Positions 26,787 through 35,609 are shown, numbered from the stretch's first letter. The stretch is 64,000 nt of DNA from an uncultured Dehalococcoidia bacterium (GCA_951813255.1 OX638353.1:1674001-1738000), one strand, 5' to 3'. A program made the numbers and translations. The notes: generated by a model not told the origin, from the letters alone.

Positions 26787-28805
26787 TCACCAGATCTTCC
26801 ACCAAGGATGACCCTCTCGAACGCTACGTCCCAAAAAACTCTCGAGGCTGCTTCTATGTAGGACAGTTCTGCCCCCAGTGCTGGCGTCCTCATCCATCAA
26901 GGTGGAGGGAACATCCTCCCAATCGAAACCACGCCTACCGAAGGCATCCCTTTGCTCCCACACGATGACCCTGTCTCCATCAACCATCCAGCCGTTAGGG
27001 ACCTCTCCTTCAGTCTTGGCCCGGACTGATTCTCGCAATAAATTGCTAAGACGCGCCTTGACCCTGTCATATCGCTTCTCGGCGTACCCCAGCCAAGTGA
27101 CTTTCTGACACCAGCTAGGTCGTTCCCCGGTGCAGTTCTCGGCTAAGAGCGTGCTCAACACCTCCGAAGACAAAGCCAACCAGTCATTGGGGAGTCGTTC
27201 TTCGTCTAAGCGATCCAGGATTTCACTCAAATAACGTCGATACAGATGACCAGTCAGTGTACGCCTCATCTCCTGTATCCGGCCTTGTAGTTCTTGCCGT
27301 AGTTGCTCGTTGTGAGGAGGCAAAGCGGTTGTCGTGTATACCATCAGGCTCCGTTTAACTACCTCATCCGGAAAGGATTGCGTCTCCGCTGCATTCATAG
27401 AAAGGATAAATCCAGGATACTCCTCAACTCCGGGATGATAGTCGTACTTGATCACGTCCACACCATGGTTGATAAAGGGTCTACGTCCGATGTCGTCAAA
27501 CACTACAGGCAGACGCTTCCGAGCATGTTGTAAGCCTCTCAGTTGAACTCTCGTAAAGCTACCCTTGTCGACGGTTGGAACATATCCAAACATCGATGTC
27601 ATCATGGTGTCCACAAGGCTAGTCTTGCCGCAATTAGATTTGCCGAACACGATGGCGAAGGATGGGTAACGAATTACGTCAGTATCTTGCAGTTGGGCGA
27701 GTGACCGCAGATCACACATGAATGGGGAAAAGCAGAGCCAAGCACTCAACGTAAAGTAGTCCCGTTGCAGGGAAGCAACACTACCTTCAAATGCGCTATA
27801 GTTTTGGAAGTAGTCCAACAATACACGAGCGTCACGGCGAACGCATTCCTCATCCCATTCCAGTGGGAAAGGCTCTCCCGATAACAAGGCAGTACGATTC
27901 ACCCTATCAATTGAAAAGTATTTGCTATCTGCCTCTTCGGCAGACTTCACCAAACGGATACGGCTTATCTCACGCTTGATTTCTGGCGTAATACGCTGGA
28001 GACCGTTCTTGATCGTAGGCACTGTCCCGGACAACTTGGGGCCGAGTACGGCATTTACCTTCTCGATGCGCTCGACCTGGACGAACGCTGGTACATTGCC
28101 CTCTTCCGGTTTAGGGGGCTCGATTAGGACAGTGCCAGATATATCCGACAAGATGGGTGTTTCGGTAACTTCAATCTCTCCGAAGTTGACTCGGTCCTCC
28201 GGTAGTGGAATCTCGTCGGAGGCCAAATCTCTGATCGTGTCAAACATCAGGTTGTAATGCCCCCAAGCTAAATCGTCGTTATCAAAGCACACTAATGTCT
28301 CGGGTTGTCTTCCAGAGAAAGCTCGCTCTGAGAGATTCGCAGACCCAACAATCACCCTAGTACGTCCATCGTTACCGGATAGTAAGTACAGCTTCGCATG
28401 GGCGATGGACTTTCGCAGGACTCGGAAATGGGCATCCCCAGAATGTACTTTCTCCAAGATGCGCACGTGCCTGTCGTCTTTCAGTCCCATAATCGCAGCG
28501 CGAGTGTCGCCAACCACAATTTTTTGAAAAGCTAGGACGTTTTTGAGCTCCTTTAGAGTTGCTTCGCATCCGAACACGCATTCGAAGGTGTTAAATGAAT
28601 ACTCGTCCAACATTCTGACGATCGCGTTAACGCTTGCTGAATACGTCAACACCCGGAGTTGGTCGTAGCCAGCGAATAAGTCCCAAGCGAAGGGCCTCTC
28701 CCCTAAGGCCGTCGCAGATACTACCCTGAGTCCACCGCCGTCGCCTAGGTCAAGTGTCGGTTGAACCGATGGCTCGTCCTCGAAGAGCCTCAATTTCTCC
28801 CCCAA
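26787..28805 (-). CDS. PLD-like nuclease fused to a P-loop ATPase
   Basis: A 672-residue protein; a TTG at 28793 behind GGGGGAG is a better-supported start than 28805. The N-terminal ~220 residues form a phospholipase-D-like domain with the HxK motif in SIAHAKLYLLSG and a downstream N in RVIVGSANLSERAFSG. A middle region of ~150 residues follows. The C-terminal part is a P-loop NTPase with Walker A FGKSNCGKTSLVDTMM (about residue 390), Walker B RLPVVFDDIG, and a sensor-like FILSMNAAET. Single-chain nuclease-ATPase proteins of this type are typical of anti-phage effectors. No partner gene is adjacent. A promoter and an intrinsic terminator precede it. Confidence 0.75.
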   Translation of the reverse strand: MGEKLRLFEDEPSVQPTLDLGDGGGLRVVSATALGERPFAWDLFAGYDQLRVLTYSASVNAIVRMLDEYSFNTFECVFGCEATLKELKNVLAFQKIVVGDTRAAIMGLKDDRHVRILEKVHSGDAHFRVLRKSIAHAKLYLLSGNDGRTRVIVGSANLSERAFSGRQPETLVCFDNDDLAWGHYNLMFDTIRDLASDEIPLPEDRVNFGEIEVTETPILSDISGTVLIEPPKPEEGNVPAFVQVERIEKVNAVLGPKLSGTVPTIKNGLQRITPEIKREISRIRLVKSAEEADSKYFSIDRVNRTALLSGEPFPLEWDEECVRRDARVLLDYFQNYSAFEGSVASLQRDYFTLSAWLCFSPFMCDLRSLAQLQDTDVIRYPSFAIVFGKSNCGKTSLVDTMMTSMFGYVPTVDKGSFTRVQLRGLQHARKRLPVVFDDIGRRPFINHGVDVIKYDYHPGVEEYPGFILSMNAAETQSFPDEVVKRSLMVYTTTALPPHNEQLRQELQGRIQEMRRTLTGHLYRRYLSEILDRLDEERLPNDWLALSSEVLSTLLAENCTGERPSWCQKVTWLGYAEKRYDRVKARLSNLLRESVRAKTEGEVPNGWMVDGDRVIVWEQRDAFGRRGFDWEDVPSTLMDEDASTGGRTVLHRSSLESFLGRSVREGHPWWKIW

Positions 28806-28890
28806 CTACATGGAATGTGATGACTTAACTCGCACGCCTGAATCGCCTGAGCAAACTACAGCCCATATACAGGACGGTCCCATGGCCAAG

Positions 28891-28921
28891 AAAAAAGCTG
28901 AGGCTGCCTTGCGGCAGCCTC
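28891..28921 (-). terminator. Intrinsic terminator in the leader of the PLD-ATPase gene
   Basis: A perfect 9-bp stem (GAGGCTGCC pairing with GGCAGCCTC) with a four-base loop, followed on the minus strand by AGC and six T. It lies ~85 bases before the PLD-ATPase start and ~35 bases after the promoter-proximal transcript start, so it would stop most transcripts from that promoter unless antiterminated. Confidence 0.7.
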
Positions 28922-28954
28922 GCGCCCTGCCACCGAAGCGCGCAGGGGGTGCAC
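28891..28954 (-). ncRNA. Candidate ~65-nt small RNA or attenuator leader
   Basis: Predicted from the promoter and terminator that bracket it. Besides the terminator hairpin it contains a first hairpin with stem CCCTGC/GCAGGG, separated from the terminator by a few bases. It encodes no frame with a ribosome binding site. It matches neither 6S nor SRP RNA in motifs I know. Its position suggests control of the downstream nuclease-ATPase. Confidence 0.4.
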
Positions 28955-28960
28955 AACTCA

Positions 28961-28989
28961 AATCTATCCGTACCAAAGAAACGTGTCAA
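28961..28989 (-). promoter_or_regulatory. Strong sigma-70-type promoter
   Basis: On the minus strand a perfect TTGACA (28989-28984) and TAGATT (28966-28961) are separated by exactly 17 bases. Expected transcription start is near 28954. The product would be either a ~65-nt small RNA ending at the terminator just downstream or the 5' leader of the PLD-ATPase gene. Confidence 0.6.
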
Positions 28990-28999
28990 CGCCCCCGTA

Positions 29000-29534
29000 A
29001 TACGACGACCAAGGCCGCATCGGGGAACACCTCCCCACATACTCCAGGTTCCTCCTGCAAGCGCCCCATCCCATCGGGCGCCTCTCACAACGCCCGATTC
29101 TATATCAGCCCCCCAAGCCACCCATTACCCCTGACAAAACACCCTTGCCCAGCACACAGAACGCATGTACCATGGGGTAGATGCACTCATCAAGAGAAGC
29201 CCACGCTCTGGGCAGCCGCCTCTACGACCAGGATTCACAACTGTCCCTGTCGGCAAGGCCTTGCGAAAGAGTCATGGACTTACATCAAAACCTGCAACTA
29301 CAGACCAAGCCAGGACCTATCTGGCTCCTAGCTATGCCAAAAGCGAAAATTGCACAAATTGCAGACGTTACAGATACAAAAAACTTTCTCCCAGCTATGA
29401 AGGCCCTGCAACCTCAGATATGGCGTCTGCAGACCCATAGTCCGCGTCACCTACAAACCCACCACGCGCCTTGCAGACTCCTATGTAGTTCCTTGACCAA
29501 GGGCAAGTCCTATTCAGGTAGGCTATCTTTGCCC
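29000..29534 (+). other. Intergenic DNA without a recognisable gene
   Basis: About 530 bases between the promoter of the PLD-ATPase leader and the end of the sugar-binding-fold gene. Long frames exist on the plus strand, but their residues are Pro/Arg/His-rich with no motif, and they run antisense through the genes that follow. No RNA gene or repeat recognised. Confidence 0.4.
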
Positions 29535-30053
29535 CTATGCCCCAACCCACTCGAATGCGAGGGTCGCATAACGAACAAAGACCGTACCAAACGGCGCACC
29601 CAACGGGCCGTTCACTGCCAGAAGAGCAATCGTATGCTCCGCCCCCGGTACCGCGCTGTCCGTGACCATCACCCTCTGCGGCACGTTGAAACCCTGGACG
29701 GCTCCCCGCTCCCGGTTGCACTCGCCGTCCACCCAGATCTCCCCATAGTCGTCGATGCACGTCTCCAGCAGGACTCGCACACCTGCAACCGGATGCCCTT
29801 CCACCGTTTCCGGCAGGGTGACCTTGGTCCGGTACCAACCGAAGGTGAACCCACGGGACTGCCTCTGCGTCAGGTCCGTGCACACTTCCCATCCCGAATC
29901 ATCGTACTCCGGCAGCCGGGCCGGGCTACCCTCGGCCTCCTCCACCAGACCCCCGTTCGGTTCCCCCGGCACATATCCCCGCGCGAATTTCCACTGGCTC
30001 TTCGTCGCCGCCCGTCCCGCTTCATCTCCCAACGACAGCGTTGCTCTCGGCAT
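29535..30053 (-). CDS. Galactose-binding-like jelly-roll protein
   Basis: A 172-residue protein starting at ATG behind AAGGAG. The pattern EYDDSGWEVCTDL, FTFGWYRTKVTLPE, VLLETCIDDYGEIWVDGE and HTIALLAVNGPLG resembles the sugar-binding jelly-roll domain (galactose-binding fold) found at the N-terminus of family 2 glycosidases, here as a stand-alone protein. No catalytic domain or signal peptide is present. It follows the DUF7700-like gene, from which it is separated by a terminator-like hairpin. It may bind a carbohydrate or act as a subunit; unassigned. Confidence 0.7.
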   Translation of the reverse strand: MPRATLSLGDEAGRAATKSQWKFARGYVPGEPNGGLVEEAEGSPARLPEYDDSGWEVCTDLTQRQSRGFTFGWYRTKVTLPETVEGHPVAGVRVLLETCIDDYGEIWVDGECNRERGAVQGFNVPQRVMVTDSAVPGAEHTIALLAVNGPLGAPFGTVFVRYATLAFEWVGA

Positions 30054-30084
30054 CTTGGACTCCTTATATTTTTGGTGAAATCAA

Positions 30085-30115
30085 AAGGGCCTCAGAGATT
30101 GCCTCTGAGACCCTT
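30085..30115 (-). terminator. Intrinsic terminator after the DUF7700-like gene
   Basis: A 13-bp stem with one mismatch (AAGGG-C-CTCAGAG against CTCTGAG-A-CCCTT) and a five-base loop, followed on the minus strand by TTTTGATTT. It sits between the DUF7700-like gene and the jelly-roll gene and probably ends or attenuates the first transcript. Confidence 0.65.
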
Positions 30116-30137
30116 CCAGTCCTTGGATCAGCGCAGG

Positions 30138-30998
30138 TTAGGCCGCAGCTTCCGCTGCCTCCTGCTCCTGCAACTCTCTGTCCGAGTTGCGCAGCCACGA
30201 CTCGATATAATTCAACTTCGCAGAGACCACGCGCTGGTCGAGATCGGCAGCGATGGTCGGATATCCCGCCCTCTGCAGCATCCGGGGCAGCGCTCCCTCA
30301 CGGAAGCGGTCGATGGTCCACGCCAGAGGGTCTTCTACCAAGGTGCTGTCCCAGTAGATCCGCTCGTTCCGGCTTCGCGGGCCGTAGTGGTAGTGAGGAG
30401 CGGTATAGAAGCAGTCGAAAGCCAGCAACTCAATCTCCTGCCCAGCCACATCGCCCAACACGTGAATCGCCGGCCCGCCACCACCGGTAGTCCGCCGGAT
30501 TTCCAACCCGAACCGTATATTCCCCGCCTCCACGATCTCCTTCCCACGGCTGTGGGTCACCGTGGCGCGCCGGGTAGCCGCTATATGCCGGGCCGTAGCC
30601 TCAGCTTCAGGCAGCGCCTCCATGAGCGCCACCGCGTTCACTCGCGTGGCCACCTGGGGATAGCCCGCCTTGGTCAGCATCGCCGGCAGACGGGTGGCAA
30701 TCTGCTCGAACGCCCATCCAATCGGGTTCCCAGTCACCACCGGGTCCAGCATCACCTGCGTGTTCTCCCGCGCCGGTGCATAGTGATAGTGGGGTGCAAT
30801 CTCAAAGCAGTCGAAGCGCAGCAGTTCAGTGTCCTCGCCATCCACCTCGCCTCGAACCTGCAGAGACAGGCCTTGGTCAGGGTTCTGCCCGCCACGTGCT
30901 CCCGGTGCCGTACCATGGGCGACACCGCCGTCACGGGAGTAGTACCCAATCGAAAAGCTGACTGTGCCAGCGTCAATTCGGGTCCGTTCCATAGTCAT
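30138..30998 (-). CDS. Two-repeat DUF7700-like protein
   Basis: A 286-residue protein behind AGGAGG made of two homologous halves. Each half has a strand-rich segment, then the repeated block ELLRFDCFEIAPHYHYAPA / ELLAFDCFYTAPHYHYGPR and a helix ending MLTKAGYP / MLQRAGYP. The paired His-Tyr-His motif (APHYHY) in both copies looks like a metal or ligand site. I believe this is the DUF7700-type family, of unknown function. It ends in an acidic Ala/Glu-rich tail. The internal duplication suggests a pseudo-dimer. Confidence 0.7.
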   Translation of the reverse strand: MTMERTRIDAGTVSFSIGYYSRDGGVAHGTAPGARGGQNPDQGLSLQVRGEVDGEDTELLRFDCFEIAPHYHYAPARENTQVMLDPVVTGNPIGWAFEQIATRLPAMLTKAGYPQVATRVNAVALMEALPEAEATARHIAATRRATVTHSRGKEIVEAGNIRFGLEIRRTTGGGGPAIHVLGDVAGQEIELLAFDCFYTAPHYHYGPRSRNERIYWDSTLVEDPLAWTIDRFREGALPRMLQRAGYPTIAADLDQRVVSAKLNYIESWLRNSDRELQEQEAAEAAA

Positions 30999-31122
30999 AA
31001 TTTCGCCTCCTGTGGCCTTTTGGTCAGTCTACTCGCCCCACATTGTATCAGAACTCGGCCCACCTGCACTCTTCACACTCTGATAAGATGGTGCCCGCTA
31101 ACCCTCACCCATGGAGGTCGCT

Positions 31123-32145
31123 ATGCCTTTTGGTGGTAACGACTGGCTGGCCCTCACCCAGGAACCCACCCTCGAGCCGGATCTACCCATCTGCGATCCC
31201 CATCACCACTTTTGGGATTACCGCCTCGAGCGCCTCCCCTACCAGCGCTACCTGCTCCACGAACTCGCCGACGACATCAACAGCGGCCACAACGTCCGCT
31301 CCACCGTCTTCGTCGAGGCCCGCTCCATGTACCGCACCACCGGTCCCGAAGAAATGCGCCCAGTCGGAGAGGTGGAATTCGTCCAAGGCCTAGCCGCCGC
31401 CAGCGCTTCCAACCTCTACGGCCCCGGCCGCGCCGCTGCCTCCATCGTAGGCCACGCCAATCTCAACCTCGGCGACGGAGTCCGACCCGTTCTCGAAGCC
31501 CTCCGAGCCGCCAGCCCCAACCGCTTCCGTGGCATCCGCCACTCCGTCACCTGGGACCCCCACCCCGAAATCGAAAACACCGCAGCCCACAACCGCCAAG
31601 GCCAACTCTCCAGCGACAATTTTCGCGGCGGTGCCCGCGTTCTCGCCGACATGGGCCTTTCCCTCGAAGCCTGGCTCTTCTTCCCCCAACTCACCGAGGT
31701 CGCCGACTTCGCCAAGGCCGTCCCCAACCTCACCATCATCCTCAACCACATCGGCGGCCTCCTCCGCGTCGGTCCCTACGCCAACCGCGAAGAAGTCATG
31801 GACACCTGGCGCAATGGCATCGCTGCCGTCGCCGCCTGCCCCAACGTCAACGTCAAACTCGGCGGCATCGGTATGCCCCGCACCGGCTTCGACTGGCACG
31901 CCCGCACCAAGCCCATAGGCTCCGAAGAACTCGCTGAGTCGATGGCACCCTTGATGAATTACTGCATAGAGAAATTCGGCCCCGAACGCGCCATGTTCGA
32001 AAGTAATTTCCCAGTCGACAAAGTTTCCTACTCCTACAACATCCTCTACAACGCCTTCAAACGCATGTCCAAGGACTACTCCCCCTCCGAGCGGGCCGCC
32101 ATGTTCCACGACACTGCGGCCCGCGTCTACCGTGTGGAGGCGTGA
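31123..32145 (+). CDS. Amidohydrolase-type TIM-barrel hydrolase (PDC-lactonase-like)
   Basis: A 340-residue protein using the ATG at 31123 behind GGAGG. Metal-binding motif DPHHHFWDY near the N-terminus, then ANLNLGDGV, RFRGIRHSVTWD, LNHIGG and the late Asp in MFESNFPVDK. This is the COG3618 / 2-pyrone-4,6-dicarboxylate lactonase branch of the amidohydrolase superfamily, which opens lactone rings of aromatic breakdown products. A GMC oxidoreductase follows 250 bases downstream in the same direction. The exact substrate is not shown. Confidence 0.85.
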   Translation: MPFGGNDWLALTQEPTLEPDLPICDPHHHFWDYRLERLPYQRYLLHELADDINSGHNVRSTVFVEARSMYRTTGPEEMRPVGEVEFVQGLAAASASNLYGPGRAAASIVGHANLNLGDGVRPVLEALRAASPNRFRGIRHSVTWDPHPEIENTAAHNRQGQLSSDNFRGGARVLADMGLSLEAWLFFPQLTEVADFAKAVPNLTIILNHIGGLLRVGPYANREEVMDTWRNGIAAVAACPNVNVKLGGIGMPRTGFDWHARTKPIGSEELAESMAPLMNYCIEKFGPERAMFESNFPVDKVSYSYNILYNAFKRMSKDYSPSERAAMFHDTAARVYRVEA

Positions 32146-32395
32146 CTTGAGGAACATCGCTTGGACGGACTACTCTGTACCGCCGTGACAACCGCCCGTT
32201 GACAGCGATGACCACCCCCTCTACCCTACGCGCAGGCTGGGGACTGACCCTGGGAGGGCGTCTCGGCCTTTCTTTTTCAGATACAGACCATGACAATCCA
32301 CATCCTGGGCTAGGGCGAGGCCACAGTTACAAGACAGGCTCAAAGAGCAGCGAGCGCGGGCGTCCGGCTCTAACTCCGCTTTCGAAGGTGATGAC

Positions 32396-33931
32396 ATGCA
32401 AAACACACCCAGAACGATTCCCCAAGAGACTGACCTTCTGATAATCGGCGCAGGCACCGGAGGGGCAACTCTAGCCGGGATCGTGGCCCGCGATACCGGC
32501 CACCGCGTCACGTTAGTGGAGGCTGGCCCAGACTATGGCCCGCCAGACCGCTCCGTATGGCCTGCCGATCTACTAGACCCCCGCCCAGGTGCCACCAGCC
32601 ACGACTGGGTATACGAAGGTATTGCCCATAGCGCCCAACCGGAACCCATCAACTATTGGCGCGCACGGGTCATCGGAGGCTGCTCATCCCACAACTATTG
32701 CAACGCCTCTGTGGGCCACCGCTGCGACTACGACGGATGGGCCAATATGGGCAACCCCGACTGGAACTGGGACTCCGTAGCCCCCGCCTTCGCCCGCGCT
32801 CAGGAAGCAATGCGCGTCCATACCCCCAGCGTCGAGGAGCTCACCCCCTACCACGTCGCCTACCTCGATGGCGCAGCAGAAGTGGGCATACCCAGAGTCT
32901 CCGAGTTCAATAACCCAGACGAGGAGAGAGGCGTCTCCCCTTTCCCCGTGAACGTCTCCGACGGCATGCGCTGGAACAGCGCCTTCGCCTACCTCGATCC
33001 TGTACGCCACAAGTCCAACCTGAACATCGTCGACAACGCCTTGGTTGAACGCATTGTCTTGGAAGGCGAAAAAGCAACCGCCGTACAAGTATTCGCCGAC
33101 GGCCAACACCACACCATCCGGGCCCGCCGGATCGTAGTTGCGGGCGGGGCCTACTGCTCCCCAGCGATACTCATGCGATCCGGCATCGGCGACCCTGACC
33201 AACTCCGGCGCATCGGCATCGATCCACTCCACAGCCTTCCCGGCGTCGGCCAAAACCTCACCGACCATCCCCTGCTACTCCTGCTGTTCAACCCCACTGA
33301 CAAGCTCGAAAAGCAGATGGCCCAGCTGGGCGGCACCGCCCGCCGCTCCGAGGTCCGCACCATGGCTAAGATCCCCAGTCCCCATTGCAGCGAAGGCTTC
33401 GACCTCGACCTGATTTCGCGGACCCTCCACTGGCCCGAGACAGACGAGATGCAGTACGGCATAGTCATCACGATGGTCGCTCCCCGCTCTCGGGGACGTC
33501 TCACCCTGACTTCTGCCGACCCCGAAGCCAAGCCCATCATCGACATCGGCTACCTCACTGACGCTGCAGAGAACGACCTGAACGCAGTTATCGACGGCGT
33601 AGAAATTTCTCGCACCATCGGCGCCACCATCGCCCGAGCCGGCCTCATAGACGGGGAGAAAGATCCCGGCGCAGCAGTTTCCTCCAGGCAAGGCGTCGGC
33701 CAGTGGGTTCAAAGCACGGTCAACTCCTTCGCCCACCCTTCCTGCACCTGTCGTATGGGACCCACGAACGACAGCGGTGCCGTAGTCGACCACAACGGTA
33801 AAGTTCACGGTGTCGACGGCCTCTACGTCTGCGACGCCTCCGTCTTCCCCGTGGTCATGCGCGCCCCCACCAATCTCCCCACTGCCATGGTCGCGGAACA
33901 TCTGGCGGCCCGCATCGGAGACATTCGCTAG
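32396..33931 (+). CDS. GMC-family FAD-dependent oxidoreductase
   Basis: A 511-residue protein with the FAD-binding Rossmann motif LLIIGAGTGGATLAG at the N-terminus, the GMC signature region RVIGGCSSHNYCNASVGH, a second GMC block VAGGAYCSPAILMRSGIGD, and the C-terminal active-site segment SFAHPSCTCRMG with catalytic His, then YVCDASVFPVVMRAPTNLPTAMVAE. GMC enzymes oxidise alcohols (choline, glucose, aryl or polyol substrates). No signal peptide, so probably cytosolic. In SAR202-type genomes such genes occur in many copies for oxidation of recalcitrant organic matter (family knowledge). Confidence 0.9.
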   Translation: MQNTPRTIPQETDLLIIGAGTGGATLAGIVARDTGHRVTLVEAGPDYGPPDRSVWPADLLDPRPGATSHDWVYEGIAHSAQPEPINYWRARVIGGCSSHNYCNASVGHRCDYDGWANMGNPDWNWDSVAPAFARAQEAMRVHTPSVEELTPYHVAYLDGAAEVGIPRVSEFNNPDEERGVSPFPVNVSDGMRWNSAFAYLDPVRHKSNLNIVDNALVERIVLEGEKATAVQVFADGQHHTIRARRIVVAGGAYCSPAILMRSGIGDPDQLRRIGIDPLHSLPGVGQNLTDHPLLLLLFNPTDKLEKQMAQLGGTARRSEVRTMAKIPSPHCSEGFDLDLISRTLHWPETDEMQYGIVITMVAPRSRGRLTLTSADPEAKPIIDIGYLTDAAENDLNAVIDGVEISRTIGATIARAGLIDGEKDPGAAVSSRQGVGQWVQSTVNSFAHPSCTCRMGPTNDSGAVVDHNGKVHGVDGLYVCDASVFPVVMRAPTNLPTAMVAEHLAARIGDIR

Positions 33932-33950
33932 GAGGTCCAACCACACACCC

Positions 33951-34148
33951 ATGACCCTCAACGGCTGCACAACTACGCGAATCTTCTGCCGCCCCAACTG
34001 CCCACCCGGCAGACGCACCAAGCCCACCAACAGGGTGATCTTCGCATCAGAAGAGGAAGCGGCGACCGCGGGCTACCGTCCCTGCCGCGTGTGTTTGCCA
34101 ACAGACGGGCCTCCAGGACCTTGGAAGCCCAGGGACCGAGTTCGCTAG
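33951..34148 (+). CDS. Stand-alone Ada-type zinc-binding domain
   Basis: A 65-residue protein with GGAGG ~15 bases before the ATG. It has the four-Cys zinc site of the Ada N-terminal domain: FCRPNCPPGRRTKPTNRV and GYRPCRVCLP (C-x3-C … C-x2-C). In Ada this domain repairs methylphosphotriesters through one of the Cys and switches on transcription, with AraC and methyltransferase domains attached. Here only the zinc domain exists, ending soon after. It follows the GMC gene by 20 bases and may be co-transcribed. Function alone is unclear. Confidence 0.75.
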   Translation: MTLNGCTTTRIFCRPNCPPGRRTKPTNRVIFASEEEAATAGYRPCRVCLPTDGPPGPWKPRDRVR

Positions 34149-34474
34149 TCGACCACAGGCATGGAGACGGTAACGGTGGGGACGGGGAAGCGGGTGCGGT
34201 GTCCCTTGCCTGTCAGGTCTTCCCACAGCCGCAGATCCTCTGCGCCGAAACTATGGATGGAGCCGTCGGCCAACTGGATATCAATCTGTCCGGTGAGGAT
34301 TGTGAGCCACCGACGCTGCGGGGCAGGGTGGAAGTCCGAGAACTCGCCGGCCTGGGTTATTTGGAGGGAGCACCCCGAGACTTTTTTCAAAGACTCCAGC
34401 TTGGGGTCATCGGGTTCAAGGGACTCGATGTAGCTCTGCCCGTCGTCCCCTGTATACATCCTGTAGATTCCCAC
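34145..34474 (-). CDS. Cupin-fold protein
   Basis: A 109-residue protein, GTG start behind AGGAGGGG. One small double-stranded beta-helix: FSDFHPAPQRRWLTILTGQIDIQLADGS and FGAEDLRLWEDLTGKGHRTRF. The His of the first cupin motif (DFHPAP) and the second-motif His (KGHRTRF) are present, so metal binding is possible. The stop overlaps the end of the convergent Ada-domain gene by four bases. Role unknown. Confidence 0.75.
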   Translation of the reverse strand: MGIYRMYTGDDGQSYIESLEPDDPKLESLKKVSGCSLQITQAGEFSDFHPAPQRRWLTILTGQIDIQLADGSIHSFGAEDLRLWEDLTGKGHRTRFPVPTVTVSMPVVD

Positions 34475-34521
34475 TCGACCCCTCCTGATGACTGGTTAAC
34501 AAGGCTTCGGTCCCGAAATTT

Positions 34522-35568
34522 CTAGCTCAGGTGTGGCGCCACCTGGTCACCCAGCAAACGTATGGAGTTCAACACACATTCCGGAGGCAATTGCAAGCCG
34601 GTGCTTACCTCTGCTATGACCATCGACAAGCCCAAGTCTTCCTTTAGCTGTTGCAGTCTCTCCACCACCACATCAGGGGTGCCAAAGGCTACCTTCTCCC
34701 GGAGAACCTCTTCGTAGCTAATTTCCGCCAGCCTGTTGGCCCGTTGGGAGCGTTCGTCATTGAGTTCTCGACCTTGCGCTCCACTCTGGACCACCATCCG
34801 TCCCAAGTTGCGGAAGAAGGACATCACGCCTTCTTCTGGTTCTGAGAGTGCTTCGTCCATGGTGTCGGCGACATACACCGGTATCCGCAAGGCAAGGTCC
34901 GGCTCACCCGGCTGTCCTGCGTCACGCCATGCCTTTTTGTAGTCAGACACCGATTGCTGCAGGTCTTCGATACTGACCGTGCGCAAACTCAGGAAGATAG
35001 GCAGACCCATGCGTCCCACCAACGGGTAGGTCTCGTTCGAGCCTGCTGCCATGCGTATAGGAGGGTAGGGCAGCTGGTAGGGCTTGGGGGCTACTGCCAC
35101 ATTATGGTAGCTGTAAAACTCCCCCTCGTAACTGAAGGTGTCTTCCGTCCACGCCTTACGGAGGATGTCCAGACACTCGTAGAAACGTCCTTGGCTTTCG
35201 GCATAAGGTATGTTGTAACCAACGTAAGAGCGGGCCAAGCCACTGCGCCCGATGCCGAAGTCAAAGCGTCCTTGGCTGATGTGGTCCAGGGTCGCCACCT
35301 CTTCCGCAAGACGGACCGGATTGGTCAGAGGCAGGACCTGAACAGCAGTGCCCATGCGCAGTTGTTTGGTCCGGGCAGCTATGGCACTGGCCACCACCAA
35401 GGGAGAAGCCAACACCGAACGGTCACCAGCAAAGTGCATCTCAGCCAGCCAGACCGAGTGGAGGCCGACATCTTCTGCCAAGTCAATCTCCGAAAAGGCC
35501 TGGTCAAACGCAGCGGCCTGCGTCATGTCTTGGTTACGGTCAAAGGTTAGGAACAGACCCACATCCAT
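34522..35568 (-). CDS. LLM-class flavin-dependent oxidoreductase
   Basis: A 348-residue luciferase-like protein: DVGLFLTFDRN, EIDLAEDVGLHSVWLAEMHF, TKQLRMGTAVQVLPLTNPVRLAEEVATLDH, GRFDFGIGRSG and PPIRMAAGSNETYPLVGRMG, ending in a helical C-terminal region. This pattern is of the bacterial-luciferase-like/alkanal monooxygenase branch rather than the F420-reductase branch seen at 21.3 kb. Starts at ATG behind AAGAAGG. It follows an amidohydrolase gene in the same direction, separated by a strong hairpin. Substrate unknown. Confidence 0.85.
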   Translation of the reverse strand: MDVGLFLTFDRNQDMTQAAAFDQAFSEIDLAEDVGLHSVWLAEMHFAGDRSVLASPLVVASAIAARTKQLRMGTAVQVLPLTNPVRLAEEVATLDHISQGRFDFGIGRSGLARSYVGYNIPYAESQGRFYECLDILRKAWTEDTFSYEGEFYSYHNVAVAPKPYQLPYPPIRMAAGSNETYPLVGRMGLPIFLSLRTVSIEDLQQSVSDYKKAWRDAGQPGEPDLALRIPVYVADTMDEALSEPEEGVMSFFRNLGRMVVQSGAQGRELNDERSQRANRLAEISYEEVLREKVAFGTPDVVVERLQQLKEDLGLSMVIAEVSTGLQLPPECVLNSIRLLGDQVAPHLS

Positions 35569-35609
35569 TGTTTACCTTCTTTCGGCCCGATGGCCATACC
35601 CGTGGGAGC

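Noticed and set aside
28891..28954. 6S or SRP RNA identity for the promoter/terminator transcript
   Set aside because: Too short, and the GGAAGGAAGCAG-type SRP loop and the 6S open bubble are absent.
29181..31139. Long plus-strand open frame (652 codons)
   Set aside because: It runs antisense through the jelly-roll and DUF7700-like genes; residues are Arg/His/Pro-rich with no motif, and the minus-strand genes have ribosome binding sites and recognisable folds.
31390..32157. 255-codon Gly/Val-rich minus-strand frame
   Set aside because: Antisense to the amidohydrolase; composition is the usual complement of a G+C-rich gene.
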